Part shown: positions 1 to 8,565 of the stretch, piece by piece
Layout: every line of letters begins with the position of its first letter
How positions within the stretch are numbered: position 1 is the stretch's first letter
NCBI RefSeq assembly: GCF_003269035.1
Contig: NZ_QLTK01000004.1
Span: 1 to 64,000 of the forward strand
Length of the DNA: 64,000 nt
Reading direction: 5' to 3'
Source: Paraburkholderia bryophila
GTDB taxonomy: Bacteria > Pseudomonadota > Gammaproteobacteria > Burkholderiales > Burkholderiaceae
The notes under the pieces: model-generated
Told to the model about the DNA's origin: nothing
What the model saw: the letters and a program-made list of their open reading frames with translations, nothing else
Database searches by the model: none
Made by a program: the position numbers and the translations under genes

Positions 1-19
1 GGATCAAACTCTTCAGTTC
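1..19 (-). rRNA. rrs: 16S rRNA gene, 5' tip only (partial)
   Basis: Read on the minus strand, the first bases give GAACTGAAGAGTTTGATCC, the conserved start of bacterial 16S rRNA (the 27F primer site AGAGTTTGATCC is intact). Only about 19 nucleotides of the mature RNA lie in the window; the rest of the operon is to the left. The mature 5' end is placed by analogy with E. coli 16S and could be off by one or two bases. Confidence 0.9.
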
Positions 20-205
20 AAACCTGTTACTGTTTTTCGGTTCCGTTAGGAACCGGTCGCTCACTCAACGTACTGACGAATTGTTCGACTGTCTTCCGAC
101 ACTCAAACCTTCCTTTCATTACTGTGTGAGACTTGATACTTTCGCTTTACGGCAGATTCCGCAGAACCCGCCTCGCGTCTCGCATCAAGCGCCCACACTT
201 ATCGG

Positions 206-224
206 CTGTTAATTTTTAAAGATC
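206..224 (-). promoter_or_regulatory. boxA-like antitermination element of the rrn leader
   Basis: On the minus strand the leader contains GATCTTTAAAAATTAACAG, about 190 nt upstream of the 16S 5' end. It matches the boxA core (CTTTAAAA) that recruits NusB/NusE for rRNA antitermination. The wider stretch from 20 to 321 is the transcribed rrn leader; no ORF in it looks coding. Confidence 0.6.
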
Positions 225-321
225 GATACGCATTCACCACCGAACCTGCACCGTGCTGCCAACTTCACAACTACCGGAACCGCTTCGTTCTGCGTCGCTG
301 CATCTGCAGCATAGAAACGAG

Positions 322-350
322 ATTATGAAGAATTTCCGCTGCGTCGTCAA
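322..350 (-). promoter_or_regulatory. rrn operon promoter
   Basis: Minus-strand -35 TTGACG (345-350) and -10 CATAAT (322-327) are separated by exactly 17 bp. A start near 315 would give a leader of about 295 nt before 16S. The stretch from 351 to 500, between this promoter and the permease gene, shows nothing else that I recognise; an upstream A/T run (351-365) could act as an UP element. Confidence 0.75.
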
Positions 351-500
351 CAGGTTTTTATAACTTTCTCAACCCGTTCACTTCGCTGAAACCCTTGCCA
401 TTGCTGGCTCTCCCGCCTCCCGTGCCCCGGTGTCCGAAGCACGAAAGAGCGAGATTTTAACGACCCGCGCAGGGCCTTGCAAGCGTTATCTGGAATTTAT

Positions 501-1616
501 TCAGGGCGTCTTCTTTACCCGCCCCGGCTCGTCGACGGCCGGCACTTTCAGATCCGGCGCAAGGGCGCGTGCGCCCGTCGCGCCGATCGTCCAGTCATGC
601 AGCACGGTATAGGCAACCGCAAGCAATGTCGGCCCGATAAAAACACCCAGGAAACCGAACGCAAACGCGCCGCCCAGAATACCCAGCATCACCAGAATTA
701 GCGGCATATCGCTGTTCTTGCCGATCAGAATCGGCTTGATGACGTTGTCGGACATACCGACAACCAGTACCCCCCAGACGACCAGAAAGATCGCCCATCC
801 GGTCGCGCCGCCGTGATACAGCCAGATCGCCGCGGGCAACCACACCACCACCGGGCCGCCAGGTATCACAGACAGGAAGAAAGTCGCCAACCCGAGCAGC
901 GCAGGGGCCGGCACGCCGGAGATCCAGCAACCGAATCCGGCCAGAATCCCTTGCACGAGCGCCGTGCCGAGAATCCCGTAGACCACGCCCTTCACGGTGC
1001 TGCCCGCCAATGCCAGCAAATAGTCGGCACGCTCGCCCGCGATCCGCCGCATACCCGCGTTCAACCAGGCCGCAGCACCCTCCCCGCCGGTATAGAAAAA
1101 GAAAGCGAGCACGATACTCAACGCCAACAGTCCCAGGCCATGTGTGACCGCAAGCGCTGCCGCAAGAATCCATTTGCCCGCAGGGGCCGCGAGCGAATGC
1201 AATTGCGCGATCAACTCCGAATTCCCGCTGGTCAGATGTTCCCAGAAGGTCTCGATGCTCGAACCAACCAGGGGAATACCGCCCACCCACGGCGGTAGAT
1301 CAGGCAATCCAGCCTCGAAGAGCCGCTGCACCAGTGCGACGATCTCATGGACATGCGCGCCGAACGCAAAACCTGCATACACGAACGGCCCAAGCACCAC
1401 GACCAGAATGAGGATCACGATCAAAGTGGCCGCCCATTTGCGCCGGCCGCCCACCGCCGAGGTCAGCCGCCGGTACAAGCCCCACGAGCTATAGCTGAGG
1501 ATGGCGCCCCACAGCAGCGCAGTCGTAAAAGGCGCGAGTACCACCAGCGAGCCGCCCACCAGAATGATCAATGCGAATACCGCGGCAAGACGTTCGATCA
1601 GTTGGTCCGATTTCAC
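501..1616 (-). CDS. AI-2E family (PerM-type) membrane transporter
   Basis: A 371-residue polytopic membrane protein of the AI-2E exporter/PerM family. The N-terminus has two close hydrophobic helices, then a long hydrophilic segment (about residues 85-150), then a cluster of membrane helices. The conserved signature DNVIKPILIG sits in the C-terminal half and is followed by glycine-rich helices ending in a short basic tail. The start is the GTG at 1616, six bases after AGGAGA (1623-1628); longer readings lack a ribosome site. Family members are proposed to export small molecules, or sodium in some cases; the substrate here cannot be told. It stands alone, upstream of the rrn promoter on the same strand. 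Confidence 0.85.
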   Translation of the reverse strand: MKSDQLIERLAAVFALIILVGGSLVVLAPFTTALLWGAILSYSSWGLYRRLTSAVGGRRKWAATLIVILILVVVLGPFVYAGFAFGAHVHEIVALVQRLFEAGLPDLPPWVGGIPLVGSSIETFWEHLTSGNSELIAQLHSLAAPAGKWILAAALAVTHGLGLLALSIVLAFFFYTGGEGAAAWLNAGMRRIAGERADYLLALAGSTVKGVVYGILGTALVQGILAGFGCWISGVPAPALLGLATFFLSVIPGGPVVVWLPAAIWLYHGGATGWAIFLVVWGVLVVGMSDNVIKPILIGKNSDMPLILVMLGILGGAFAFGFLGVFIGPTLLAVAYTVLHDWTIGATGARALAPDLKVPAVDEPGRVKKTP

Positions 1617-1888
1617 GATGAATCTCCTGTTGCGCCCGACCACGGCGGCGAGTGGACACACACTTGTCAGACGATCCCTGAAAGCGGTCAGTATAGAAGC
1701 GAGTCAAGCCTCCGGGGGCGTCTTATATCATTCGGCCAGGTCTGTGGGTACGGCGGCCTCGCGCCATGTAGGAAAACCGAAATTTCCGCGCAGAAATGCC
1801 TTAATTCACCCGGCGTAACCAGCCAAATAATATGGCGGCAGAGAAAAGACTAGAATATAAGGTTCTGTGCACCCCAACTTCCGGATTT

Positions 1889-3103
1889 ATGCGCTCGCGA
1901 ATCGCCAAACGTCTCCCCCCCGATGCCGACAAGCTCGTCGGTCTCTCGCTCGCGCTTTTCGCGTCGGGCAGCCGAACCGAAGACCGCTTCTGGGAAGCGA
2001 AACTCGACACGCTGCTGGCCAGGATCGTCCGCAATGCCAACCAGACCACGCTGGACGCCGCGCTCGATCATCTGCAGCAGAATCATCCCGATGCGTACGG
2101 CGCGCTCGCCGATATGGCGGAAACTCACAGCGAGTCGTTCGTCGTCGAGCATGAGGGCGTGCCTTATGAAGCGCTGCTGATCGCGGCGCCCGTGCTCGCC
2201 TGGACGCGCTACATGATTCCGTCGGGTCCGCTCAAAACCGACGCGGCCGACGCGCTGCGCGCGCATCTGCAAGCTCATGTGCTGGCCGCCAATACGCGTG
2301 TGGCCATGGCGCCGTTCCTGTACAGCATCGATCAATTGCCGCGGCATCACGTCGAAACATGGCGCATAGCCCAACAGCTTACGCAGGCAGCATTGGCCGG
2401 CGGCAACGCCAAACTCAATTTCGGCGAACTGCCGGAAACCTCGCCGATTCTCGCCGACCCGCGTTTCCTGCTAGCGGTAGTAGCAGCGCCGGTGGGCGCG
2501 GCGACCTTCCGCTGGCAGGAAGAAGAGCACGGCAGCCGGATCGAACGCGGCCAATGCCTCGAACAATGGACCACGCAAGGCGGCGCCAATCTGTCGCTGG
2601 TGCTGCCGGGCTGCGAGTTCGAATGCCTGTTGCCGGATGCCTATTATTCGGCCTGCCGCGACGCCGACGAGCGCGTGCGTCCTCACACGGTGCGCACCGC
2701 CGTGCGCTACCTGTTCGACACGATCGGCGCCGCGCCGCAAGAATTGCGCGCGGTCGTCGCCGGGTTCGGCGAACGTCGCATCGACGAATACCGCGTCGGT
2801 TTCACGCGCCGGGGTAGTAACGACGTGATCTACGGCGTCGTCTGGCCGCTGTACGGCCGTGAGAACAGCGAGCCCGGCATCGACGAGGAACCGCAGGAAA
2901 TCGCTGCATCGGACGATCCGCTCGAGGAAATCGTAGCCTTGCTCAAAGATACCGGCGTGACCGACGTGCGCCGTCATGCGGGTCGCTTCGAGCCTGAATA
3001 TTGCGACGACTGCGGCGTCCCGCTCTATGCGGATCCGCTCGGCGAAATCGTCCACGCCGAGATGCCGGAAGACGCAGAGCCCGCCCAGCCGCATTTTCAT
3101 TGA
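1889..3103 (+). CDS. DUF2863 family protein
   Basis: About 404 residues of soluble alpha/beta protein that I recognise as the DUF2863 family, common in Burkholderiales and of unknown function. The first conserved segment begins MRSRIAKRLPPDADKLVGLS, so I place the start at 1889; an in-frame ATG at 1832 would add 19 residues and neither has a good Shine-Dalgarno. The C-terminus is acidic and carries a CxxC pair (YCDDCGVP), which might bind a metal. It is divergent from the permease gene and followed by a clear terminator at 3149, so it is probably transcribed alone. Confidence 0.75.
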   Translation: MRSRIAKRLPPDADKLVGLSLALFASGSRTEDRFWEAKLDTLLARIVRNANQTTLDAALDHLQQNHPDAYGALADMAETHSESFVVEHEGVPYEALLIAAPVLAWTRYMIPSGPLKTDAADALRAHLQAHVLAANTRVAMAPFLYSIDQLPRHHVETWRIAQQLTQAALAGGNAKLNFGELPETSPILADPRFLLAVVAAPVGAATFRWQEEEHGSRIERGQCLEQWTTQGGANLSLVLPGCEFECLLPDAYYSACRDADERVRPHTVRTAVRYLFDTIGAAPQELRAVVAGFGERRIDEYRVGFTRRGSNDVIYGVVWPLYGRENSEPGIDEEPQEIAASDDPLEEIVALLKDTGVTDVRRHAGRFEPEYCDDCGVPLYADPLGEIVHAEMPEDAEPAQPHFH

Positions 3104-3148
3104 GCATCGCGCCACGACCGCGCCAGCAGGTCGCCGTCGCGATAAAAG

Positions 3149-3173
3149 AGCCCCGTCATGCGGGGCTTTTTTT
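3149..3173 (+). terminator. Rho-independent terminator after the DUF2863 gene
   Basis: Stem AGCCCCG / CGGGGCT around the loop TCATG is followed directly by a run of seven T. It lies 46 bp after the DUF2863 stop codon. Confidence 0.9.
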
Positions 3174-3333
3174 ACGTCCGGCTTTTTTACGTCATTCCTC
3201 CTATGCCTTTTGGACAGGCCGTCAAATTGAAGGGAATTTGTCATCATAGGAACGGCGACGCATCGCACTGCACTCGACGCGTTTGCCGGGTGCGCGCATC
3301 GCGCCACCTCGCCCGATTCATCTGGAGACATGC

Positions 3334-4212
3334 ATGCGATTCTCGATACTCAACTCAGACGCGGAACGGCGTGATGGGCTCAAAGTACTACTGCGGCAAA
3401 TCGACCGGCTGGCACGCTTCAACGAAGCACAAGACTGGCGCCAGGTCGAACGCACGCTCAAGCGCCAGTGGCCCGATCTGCTCGTGATCGACTGGCAGGA
3501 CTGGATGTCGGTCGCGGATGCCCGCGATCTGCTCAGCCATTACCCGGACCTGCGCATCGCCGTGCTCACGGACCAGATCTCCCCCACCCATGTGCGAGCG
3601 CTCATGGACGAGGGCGTACTCGGCGTCGTCTCACGCGAAACCGATCCTTGCCTGATCGTGCGCGCATTCGAAATGGTGCTGCTAGGCGGCCACTACGTGC
3701 CGCCCGGCGCGCTGGCGATCAATCCTCCGCTGCCGCCGGACATTGCCATCCGCCCATTCGACGACAAAACGCCACCACCGCGCCGCGGCAAATTGTCCAG
3801 CGTACTGTCGCCGCGCCAGGAGCAGATCATGCGGTGCGTCCACATGGGCAGCACCAACAAGATGATCGCGCGCACCTTGGGCATTAGCGAAGGCACCGTC
3901 AAGATTCACCTGACCAGCATATTCCAGCAACTCGGCGCACCCAATCGCGCGGCAGCGGTCGCGCTTTACAACGGCTGGCTGTCGAACCATTTGCAAGTGC
4001 TGCGCATTGACGGTGACGGCACGGCGCGCCCGATCATGGGACAAAGCAACGTCGTGCCATTGCGGCGCCGGTTGCGCAAGCGCTTTCAATATCCGTTGCC
4101 AGTCAGTGACACGACAGCTCCGCTCGCCATGGCTGCCGAGCCGAGCCCACCCTATGGCGACGCGCCGCCCGCCGGACCGTCATTGGAACCGCCTCCGCCG
4201 GGAGCGGCATAG
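3334..4212 (+). CDS. LuxR-type response regulator
   Basis: 292 residues. The N-terminal 120 residues resemble a receiver domain with the likely phospho-acceptor Asp53 in DLLVIDW. The usual acidic pair near the N-terminus is weak (NSDAE), and the conserved Lys near residue 100 seems to be Arg (VVSRETD). A LuxR/FixJ helix-turn-helix follows (about 165-225: LSPRQEQIMRCVHMGSTNKM, then IARTLGISEGTVKIHLTSIF). A proline-rich tail of about 70 residues ends the protein. The start at 3334 follows GGAG by six bases. No sensor kinase is adjacent. It is probably a DNA-binding regulator, perhaps with an atypical or phosphorylation-independent receiver. Confidence 0.8.
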   Translation: MRFSILNSDAERRDGLKVLLRQIDRLARFNEAQDWRQVERTLKRQWPDLLVIDWQDWMSVADARDLLSHYPDLRIAVLTDQISPTHVRALMDEGVLGVVSRETDPCLIVRAFEMVLLGGHYVPPGALAINPPLPPDIAIRPFDDKTPPPRRGKLSSVLSPRQEQIMRCVHMGSTNKMIARTLGISEGTVKIHLTSIFQQLGAPNRAAAVALYNGWLSNHLQVLRIDGDGTARPIMGQSNVVPLRRRLRKRFQYPLPVSDTTAPLAMAAEPSPPYGDAPPAGPSLEPPPPGAA

Positions 4213-4324
4213 CAATCCCGAATGAATACGCCAGACACCGGGCGCGCACGTTGTGACGGCGTCCATGCCCGCTGGCATGGAATCCGCTCACACCTTTTCC
4301 CGTCCAACGAGTAATATGAGACAC

Positions 4325-4999
4325 ATGGGTTTCCTCTACACACCGCTTCCGTTCTGGGTCGCTGTCGGTGGCTGGATCGCCACTGCGATAGTGGTTGCGC
4401 TCGCGCTGTGGAAAAATCCTTTCAAACGACTTCAGGACGGCACCTTGCAGCATGTCTGGCTTGCGATCATCGTCGCAGTGTCGGTGCTGTGGGCTAGTAA
4501 TGCATGGCTCGACGACGGCACGGTGATGCATCTGCTCGGCGCCACGCTGGTCGTCACGCTCTTCGACTGGGCGCTGGCATTGATCGCCATGGCGGTGGTC
4601 ACGGGCCTTGCCGCCGTCGTCTTCGACGCTCCCTGGCAAGGTATCGCGCTGACGTTCCTCGTATACGGCGCATTGCCGGTCGGCATTTCAACGCTGCTCC
4701 AGCGCGCCAGCATCGCCTGGTTGCCGCGCAACCTCTTCATGTTTATCTTCGGCCAGGGCTTCGTCTCGCCGGCCATCGCCGTGTCGCTCACGGCTGCGGC
4801 CGCGCTCGGCATTCACATCACGCTTGCCGATGGCTCGATGACCGTGATGCCTGCCGGCTACGCGTTCAGCGTGTTGCTACTCGCTACCGGCGAGGCCTGG
4901 TTCACAGGCATGTCGACCGCGCTGATCGCTGTCTATCGCCCCGCCTGGGTCACCACTTACGACGTCCGGCGATACCGACTGGGCGGACCACGCACCTGA
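4325..4999 (+). CDS. CbiM-like ECF transporter membrane protein
   Basis: About 224 residues, nearly all hydrophobic, with six or seven predicted membrane helices. The segment MHLLGATLVVTLFDWALALI resembles the His-Leu-Leu-Gly helix of the CbiM/energy-coupling-factor permease family, which takes part in cobalt or nickel uptake. The usual partners (CbiQ, CbiO) are absent from the neighbourhood and I see no cobalamin riboswitch in the 112 bp upstream. Function is therefore uncertain. The start at 4325 is chosen because the hydrophobic N-terminus begins there; ATG codons at 4316 and 4253 are in frame. Confidence 0.55.
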   Translation: MGFLYTPLPFWVAVGGWIATAIVVALALWKNPFKRLQDGTLQHVWLAIIVAVSVLWASNAWLDDGTVMHLLGATLVVTLFDWALALIAMAVVTGLAAVVFDAPWQGIALTFLVYGALPVGISTLLQRASIAWLPRNLFMFIFGQGFVSPAIAVSLTAAAALGIHITLADGSMTVMPAGYAFSVLLLATGEAWFTGMSTALIAVYRPAWVTTYDVRRYRLGGPRT

Positions 5000-5168
5000 C
5001 TCAGGCTCTGCATGGAAGGCGCATTCGCGGCGATCGGCCATTCGGCCGTCTGGAACCGCCTTGGTTGCGCACACCACGACAGGACAAAATATTTGTGCCA
5101 GGATTGAACTCCACCCTATCGCGAGGCATCTTACGTGCCTCATGTCACATTAGCGTCTAACGAACTAG

Positions 5169-5837
5169 ATGGATAGCACCAACGTCCCGCGCCGATTGCT
5201 GCGGCTGGTCGGCCGGTTGGCGACACTTGCAGCGAGTCTCTCGCTCATTTGCAGCGCCCCCGCATTCGCCGATCAACTCGAACAGCACAACGATCTCGTC
5301 AACAAATTTGTCAATGACATGCACGCGGACCCGCTCGTCGCGGACTGCGCCGCTCATGGCAATTTTGTCGCCAGCACCTCGACCGCTTTCGATCACGTCG
5401 AGTTTCCCCCCAGTTCTTTCGACAGCGCACACGCGTCGGTCACGCCCTGGAACGATTCGTTCGACGAGGGCAAGCAACGCGTCAAGGTCGACAACATCGT
5501 CGTCGTCGAAGGGCTCGGCATTGCGCAAGGCGGTGGTGGCGATCCGGCAGACCTGAAATTCCGCTGCGGCTATGTCGGCACGCAGATGCTGGCGTTCAGC
5601 TGGAACGACCCGGTGCCGCCCGCCCGCGTGCGCAGCGGTGAGCCTTCGGGGTCGCGCGCCGCGGCAGGCAAGCATAAGAGCGCGAAGGGCAAACACTCGG
5701 CAAGCGGCAAGAGCACGAAGAAAGCGACGACGATGTCTTCCAAGGCCAGTTCGGGCAAATCGTCGAAGTCGACGTCGAGCAAGTCTTCGGGCAAAGCGCC
5801 CGCGAAAAAGACCGCGACGAAAAAGAAGGCTCAATAG
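5169..5837 (+). CDS. Secreted protein with Lys/Ser/Ala-rich tail (BspC-like?)
   Basis: 222 residues. A signal peptide is clear: basic start, hydrophobic core LATLAASLSLICSAPAFA, with likely cleavage after AFA near residue 34. The mature globular part (about 35-150) has two Cys residues (DCAAHG and FRCGYVG) that may form a disulfide. From about residue 155 the chain becomes a low-complexity Lys/Ser/Ala tail (repeats such as SGKSSKS and KKTATKKK). The globular part reminds me of proteins called BspC-domain in Burkholderia, but that is from memory and unverified. The tail resembles basic DNA- or wall-binding tails. No function is assigned. The 168 bp upstream hold no recognisable gene. Confidence 0.65.
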   Translation: MDSTNVPRRLLRLVGRLATLAASLSLICSAPAFADQLEQHNDLVNKFVNDMHADPLVADCAAHGNFVASTSTAFDHVEFPPSSFDSAHASVTPWNDSFDEGKQRVKVDNIVVVEGLGIAQGGGGDPADLKFRCGYVGTQMLAFSWNDPVPPARVRSGEPSGSRAAAGKHKSAKGKHSASGKSTKKATTMSSKASSGKSSKSTSSKSSGKAPAKKTATKKKAQ

Positions 5838-5954
5838 AGGTAGCGGCAATATGTCCGCCGGAACAGACTTGCCGAGTCAGCGGTGAAGAGCCAGGAGCGA
5901 AGAGCGCACATACGCTACACACCACACGCCACGCTCACACAAATCTTCAGCCCC

Positions 5955-5992
5955 AAAAAAAGAGGCACACTGTCACCGTGTGGGCCTCTTTT
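5955..5992. terminator. Bidirectional terminator between converging genes
   Basis: The stem AAGAGGC / GCCTCTT encloses an inner ACAC / GTGT pair. It is flanked by A-rich (5955-5961) and T-rich (5988-5992) tracts, so it can serve both the secreted-protein gene (+) and the carboxypeptidase gene (-). Confidence 0.85.
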
Positions 5993-6012
5993 CCATCCAA
6001 CGACAGCGACCC

Positions 6013-7167
6013 TTACGCAAACGTCTCCACATGCCGCAAAATCGCTTGCAGCATGGCAGCACCTAGCGACGCGCTACGGTCGCCGTTCCAGCCAACCCGC
6101 TCGTCGGGCAAATTGGCGTTGTCCTTGAACGGCATTTCGAGCGTCAGCGACAGGCAGCCGAATTCGTTGCCGATGTACTTCGACGCCAGCTTCAACGCGT
6201 CCTCGCGATACTTGCTCGCGGCGTAACCATACTTGTCCTGGAAGTCCGGGCTCGCCTGCTTGAACGCTTCGATAAACGCCTTCTGCTCCTCGCCCTGCCG
6301 CTCGGTAAAGCCCGGCAGCATTTCGGAGCCGGCCACGAATACATAGGGCAGCGCCTCGTCGCCGTGAATATCGAAGAACAGGTCGCAACCCACCGCGTGA
6401 ATCGCGTCGCGCACCACCAGTACTTCCGGGCTGCGCGCGGCGTCCGGCTCCATCCATTCGCGATTCAGATTCGCACCGGTCGCGTTGGTGCGCAGATTGC
6501 CGTGCACGCTGCCGTCCGGATTCATGTTCGGCACGATATAAAACACCGCGTGATCGTAGAGCTTGCGCGCGACCGGATCGCCCGCCCAATCGCCCCAGCC
6601 CGCGAGCCGCTTGACCAGCCCTTCGATAAACCATTCGGCCATCGTCTCGCCCGGATGCTGGCGTGCGATCAACCAGATTTTCTTCTTCGGCGTGTCGCCG
6701 GTTTCCGGCGTGCCGAGGGTGAGCAGCGACATGGGCCGGCCTTCGACGGTGGTGCCCAGTTCGGTCAGCGTGGCCTGCGGCAACTGCTGCACCGCGCCGA
6801 GAAACTCCGAATGACGCTCCTCGCTATACGGTTCGAAATACGCGTAATAGATGCGGTCGAAATCCGGCGTGTGATCGATCGTCAGCACGCGGCCGTCGTA
6901 CGAGGTCGGCACGCGAAACCAGTTCACCCGGTCATAGCTCGCGACCGCCTGATAGTCGCGCCAACCTTCGGCGAACGCGCACGCGGCGGCATTCTCGAAC
7001 GTCATCACGCAGCGCTCGCCCGCCGCGCCGGACAAGCGGAAGTAAAACCACTGCGCGAACTCAGCATGGCTGTCCGGCCGCACGCGCAGACGGATGTTGC
7101 CCGCGTCTTCGCAGGACAGGACTTCAATCGCGCCGGCGTCGAAGTTGCTCGTGATGGATAAGGTCAT
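6013..7167 (-). CDS. M14-family zinc carboxypeptidase
   Basis: 384 residues, cytoplasmic (no signal peptide). An N-terminal beta-rich domain of about 125 residues is followed by an M14 catalytic domain. Zinc ligands are visible as HPGE (His171, Glu174) and His268 in FFDIHGDE. The substrate-binding NREW lies near 235, and the catalytic Glu344 is in LTLEMPFKD. The layout matches the cytosolic carboxypeptidase-like (M14D) subfamily, which trims acidic C-terminal residues or side chains; the bacterial substrate is unknown. The start at 7167 follows AGGGAAG; a longer reading to 7206 lacks support. It is 42 bp downstream of yaaA on the same strand. Confidence 0.85.
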   Translation of the reverse strand: MTLSITSNFDAGAIEVLSCEDAGNIRLRVRPDSHAEFAQWFYFRLSGAAGERCVMTFENAAACAFAEGWRDYQAVASYDRVNWFRVPTSYDGRVLTIDHTPDFDRIYYAYFEPYSEERHSEFLGAVQQLPQATLTELGTTVEGRPMSLLTLGTPETGDTPKKKIWLIARQHPGETMAEWFIEGLVKRLAGWGDWAGDPVARKLYDHAVFYIVPNMNPDGSVHGNLRTNATGANLNREWMEPDAARSPEVLVVRDAIHAVGCDLFFDIHGDEALPYVFVAGSEMLPGFTERQGEEQKAFIEAFKQASPDFQDKYGYAASKYREDALKLASKYIGNEFGCLSLTLEMPFKDNANLPDERVGWNGDRSASLGAAMLQAILRHVETFA

Positions 7168-7209
7168 GGTGTTCTTCCCTGCTGGTTGCACCGCGAAACG
7201 CTTCAACGC

Positions 7210-7992
7210 TTATTCAGCGACGCGGCGGCGGAATACATAAGTGGAGTCGTTCGATGCCGCGGCCTCGAACGCATAACCTTCGGAGTCGAACGCCTTGAGC
7301 TGCTCAGGCCTGTCGAGACGGTTTTCCACCGCATAGCGCGCCATCAGGCCGCGCGCGCGCTTTGCATGGAAGCTGATGATCTTGTAGCGGCCGCCTTTCC
7401 AGTCTTCGAACACGGGCGTAACGACCGGCGCGTCGAGCAGCTTCGGCTTGACCGATTTGAAATATTCGCCCGATGCGCAATTCACCAGCACCCGGGACGC
7501 GACCGCATTCTTCTTCAGTTGCGCGTTCAAGGCCTGCGTGATCCGCTCACCCCAGAACGCATACAGGTCCTTGCCACGCGGATTGGCGAAGCGCGTGCCC
7601 ATTTCGAGCCGGTACGGCTGCAGCAGATCGAGCGGCCGCAGCAGACCGTAGAGACCCGAGAGCACCCGCACATGGCTCTGCGCATAGTCCAGATCGGCCG
7701 ACGACAAGGTCTTCGCGTTGAAGCCCTCGTATACGTCGCCATTGAACGCGAGTACCGCCTGCTTGGCGTTCTGCGTGTCGAACTTCGGCGACCAGTCCGC
7801 GTAACGTTGGAAGTTCAGATGCGCGAGCTGATCCGAAATGTCCATCAATGAAGCGATCTGCTGCGGCGACAACCGACGCAATCCGCCGATCAATTCGGCC
7901 GCGTCGTCGACAAAATCGGGAATGGTGTGCTTTTTGACGTGCGGTGGGGTTTCGTAGTCGAGCGATTTCGCCGGCGACAGAACGATTATCAT
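7210..7992 (-). CDS. yaaA: Peroxide stress protein YaaA (DUF328)
   Basis: 260 residues, full length for the family, beginning with the diagnostic [17 protein letters not shown]. Later conserved blocks are [26 protein letters not shown] and [11 protein letters not shown]. In E. coli YaaA is induced by OxyR and limits Fenton damage by lowering free iron; it binds DNA and has a helix-hairpin-helix-like element. An inverted repeat (8002-8018) lies 10 bp before the start codon. The gene is divergent from the PIN-domain gene. Confidence 0.92.
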   Translation of the reverse strand: MIIVLSPAKSLDYETPPHVKKHTIPDFVDDAAELIGGLRRLSPQQIASLMDISDQLAHLNFQRYADWSPKFDTQNAKQAVLAFNGDVYEGFNAKTLSSADLDYAQSHVRVLSGLYGLLRPLDLLQPYRLEMGTRFANPRGKDLYAFWGERITQALNAQLKKNAVASRVLVNCASGEYFKSVKPKLLDAPVVTPVFEDWKGGRYKIISFHAKRARGLMARYAVENRLDRPEQLKAFDSEGYAFEAAASNDSTYVFRRRVAE

Positions 7993-8001
7993 AGAGGCTT
8001 G

Positions 8002-8018
8002 CAGGCACGCCGTGCCTG
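8002..8018. promoter_or_regulatory. Inverted repeat in the yaaA / PIN-gene intergenic region
   Basis: CAGGCAC - 3 nt - GTGCCTG is a perfect 7-bp inverted repeat in a 57-bp divergent intergenic region. It could be an operator shared by both genes, or a hairpin masking the yaaA ribosome site, since no Shine-Dalgarno stands out next to the yaaA start. Confidence 0.4.
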
Positions 8019-8049
8019 GCGGTCAAAGACGAAAGCCAGATTGTAACGA

Positions 8050-8565
8050 ATGCCCGGTTCCCATGCCTCACACGGCGCTTTGCGCGTCGTCCTCGATTCC
8101 AATGTGTGGATCGATATTCTCGTGTTCGACGACCCGCATACGCGGCCGATTCGCGCCGCGCTCGAAAGCGGCACGCTGAGCGCGCTGATCGACGCGCGTT
8201 GCCTCGCCGAACTTGCCTATGTGCTCGACTATCCGCAATTCGCGCATCGGAATGTGGATAAAGCCGCCGCGCTCGCAGTCGTCGCGCAGCTTTCGCAGCG
8301 GGTCGAAACCGCCGCGCCGGCTGAAGACGCCAGACCTTTGCCCAAATGCAAAGACCGCGACGACCAGAAGTTCCTTGAACTCGCCCATGCCGCGCAGGCC
8401 GACTGGCTGGTCTCGAAAGACCGCGCGGTGTTGAAGCTCGCGAAACGGATCGCGCGCGATTTCGGCTTCCAGATCGCGCAGCCCGCGCCGTTCGTCGACG
8501 CCATCGCCCTTGCCGGTTCGGCTCATCCGCTCACCCACTCCACTCCGCTCCGGACAGCACCATGA
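8050..8565 (+). CDS. PIN-domain protein (putative toxin / RNase)
   Basis: 171 residues with the PIN nuclease fold. The acidic residues expected for Mg-dependent RNA cleavage are present: Asp16 (VVLDSNVW), Glu54 (LAELAYVLD), Asp105 (KDRDDQKFLELA) and Asp124 (LVSKDRAVL). It belongs to the group annotated as putative PIN-family toxin components. No antitoxin-like gene is adjacent. Its stop overlaps the start of the aminotransferase gene (ATGA at 8562), so the two are translationally coupled, which fits a housekeeping RNase or an orphan better than a classic toxin-antitoxin pair. Confidence 0.8.
   Translation: MPGSHASHGALRVVLDSNVWIDILVFDDPHTRPIRAALESGTLSALIDARCLAELAYVLDYPQFAHRNVDKAAALAVVAQLSQRVETAAPAEDARPLPKCKDRDDQKFLELAHAAQADWLVSKDRAVLKLAKRIARDFGFQIAQPAPFVDAIALAGSAHPLTHSTPLRTAP

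Noticed and set aside
4213..4324. Possible cobalamin riboswitch before the CbiM-like gene
   Set aside because: The 112-bp gap is too short for a full riboswitch and lacks a recognisable B12 box.
5124..5142. Hairpin GAGGCA-7-TGCCTC between the CbiM-like gene and the secreted-protein gene
   Set aside because: Six-bp stem with no T run on either side; too weak to call a terminator and no reason to call a regulatory site.
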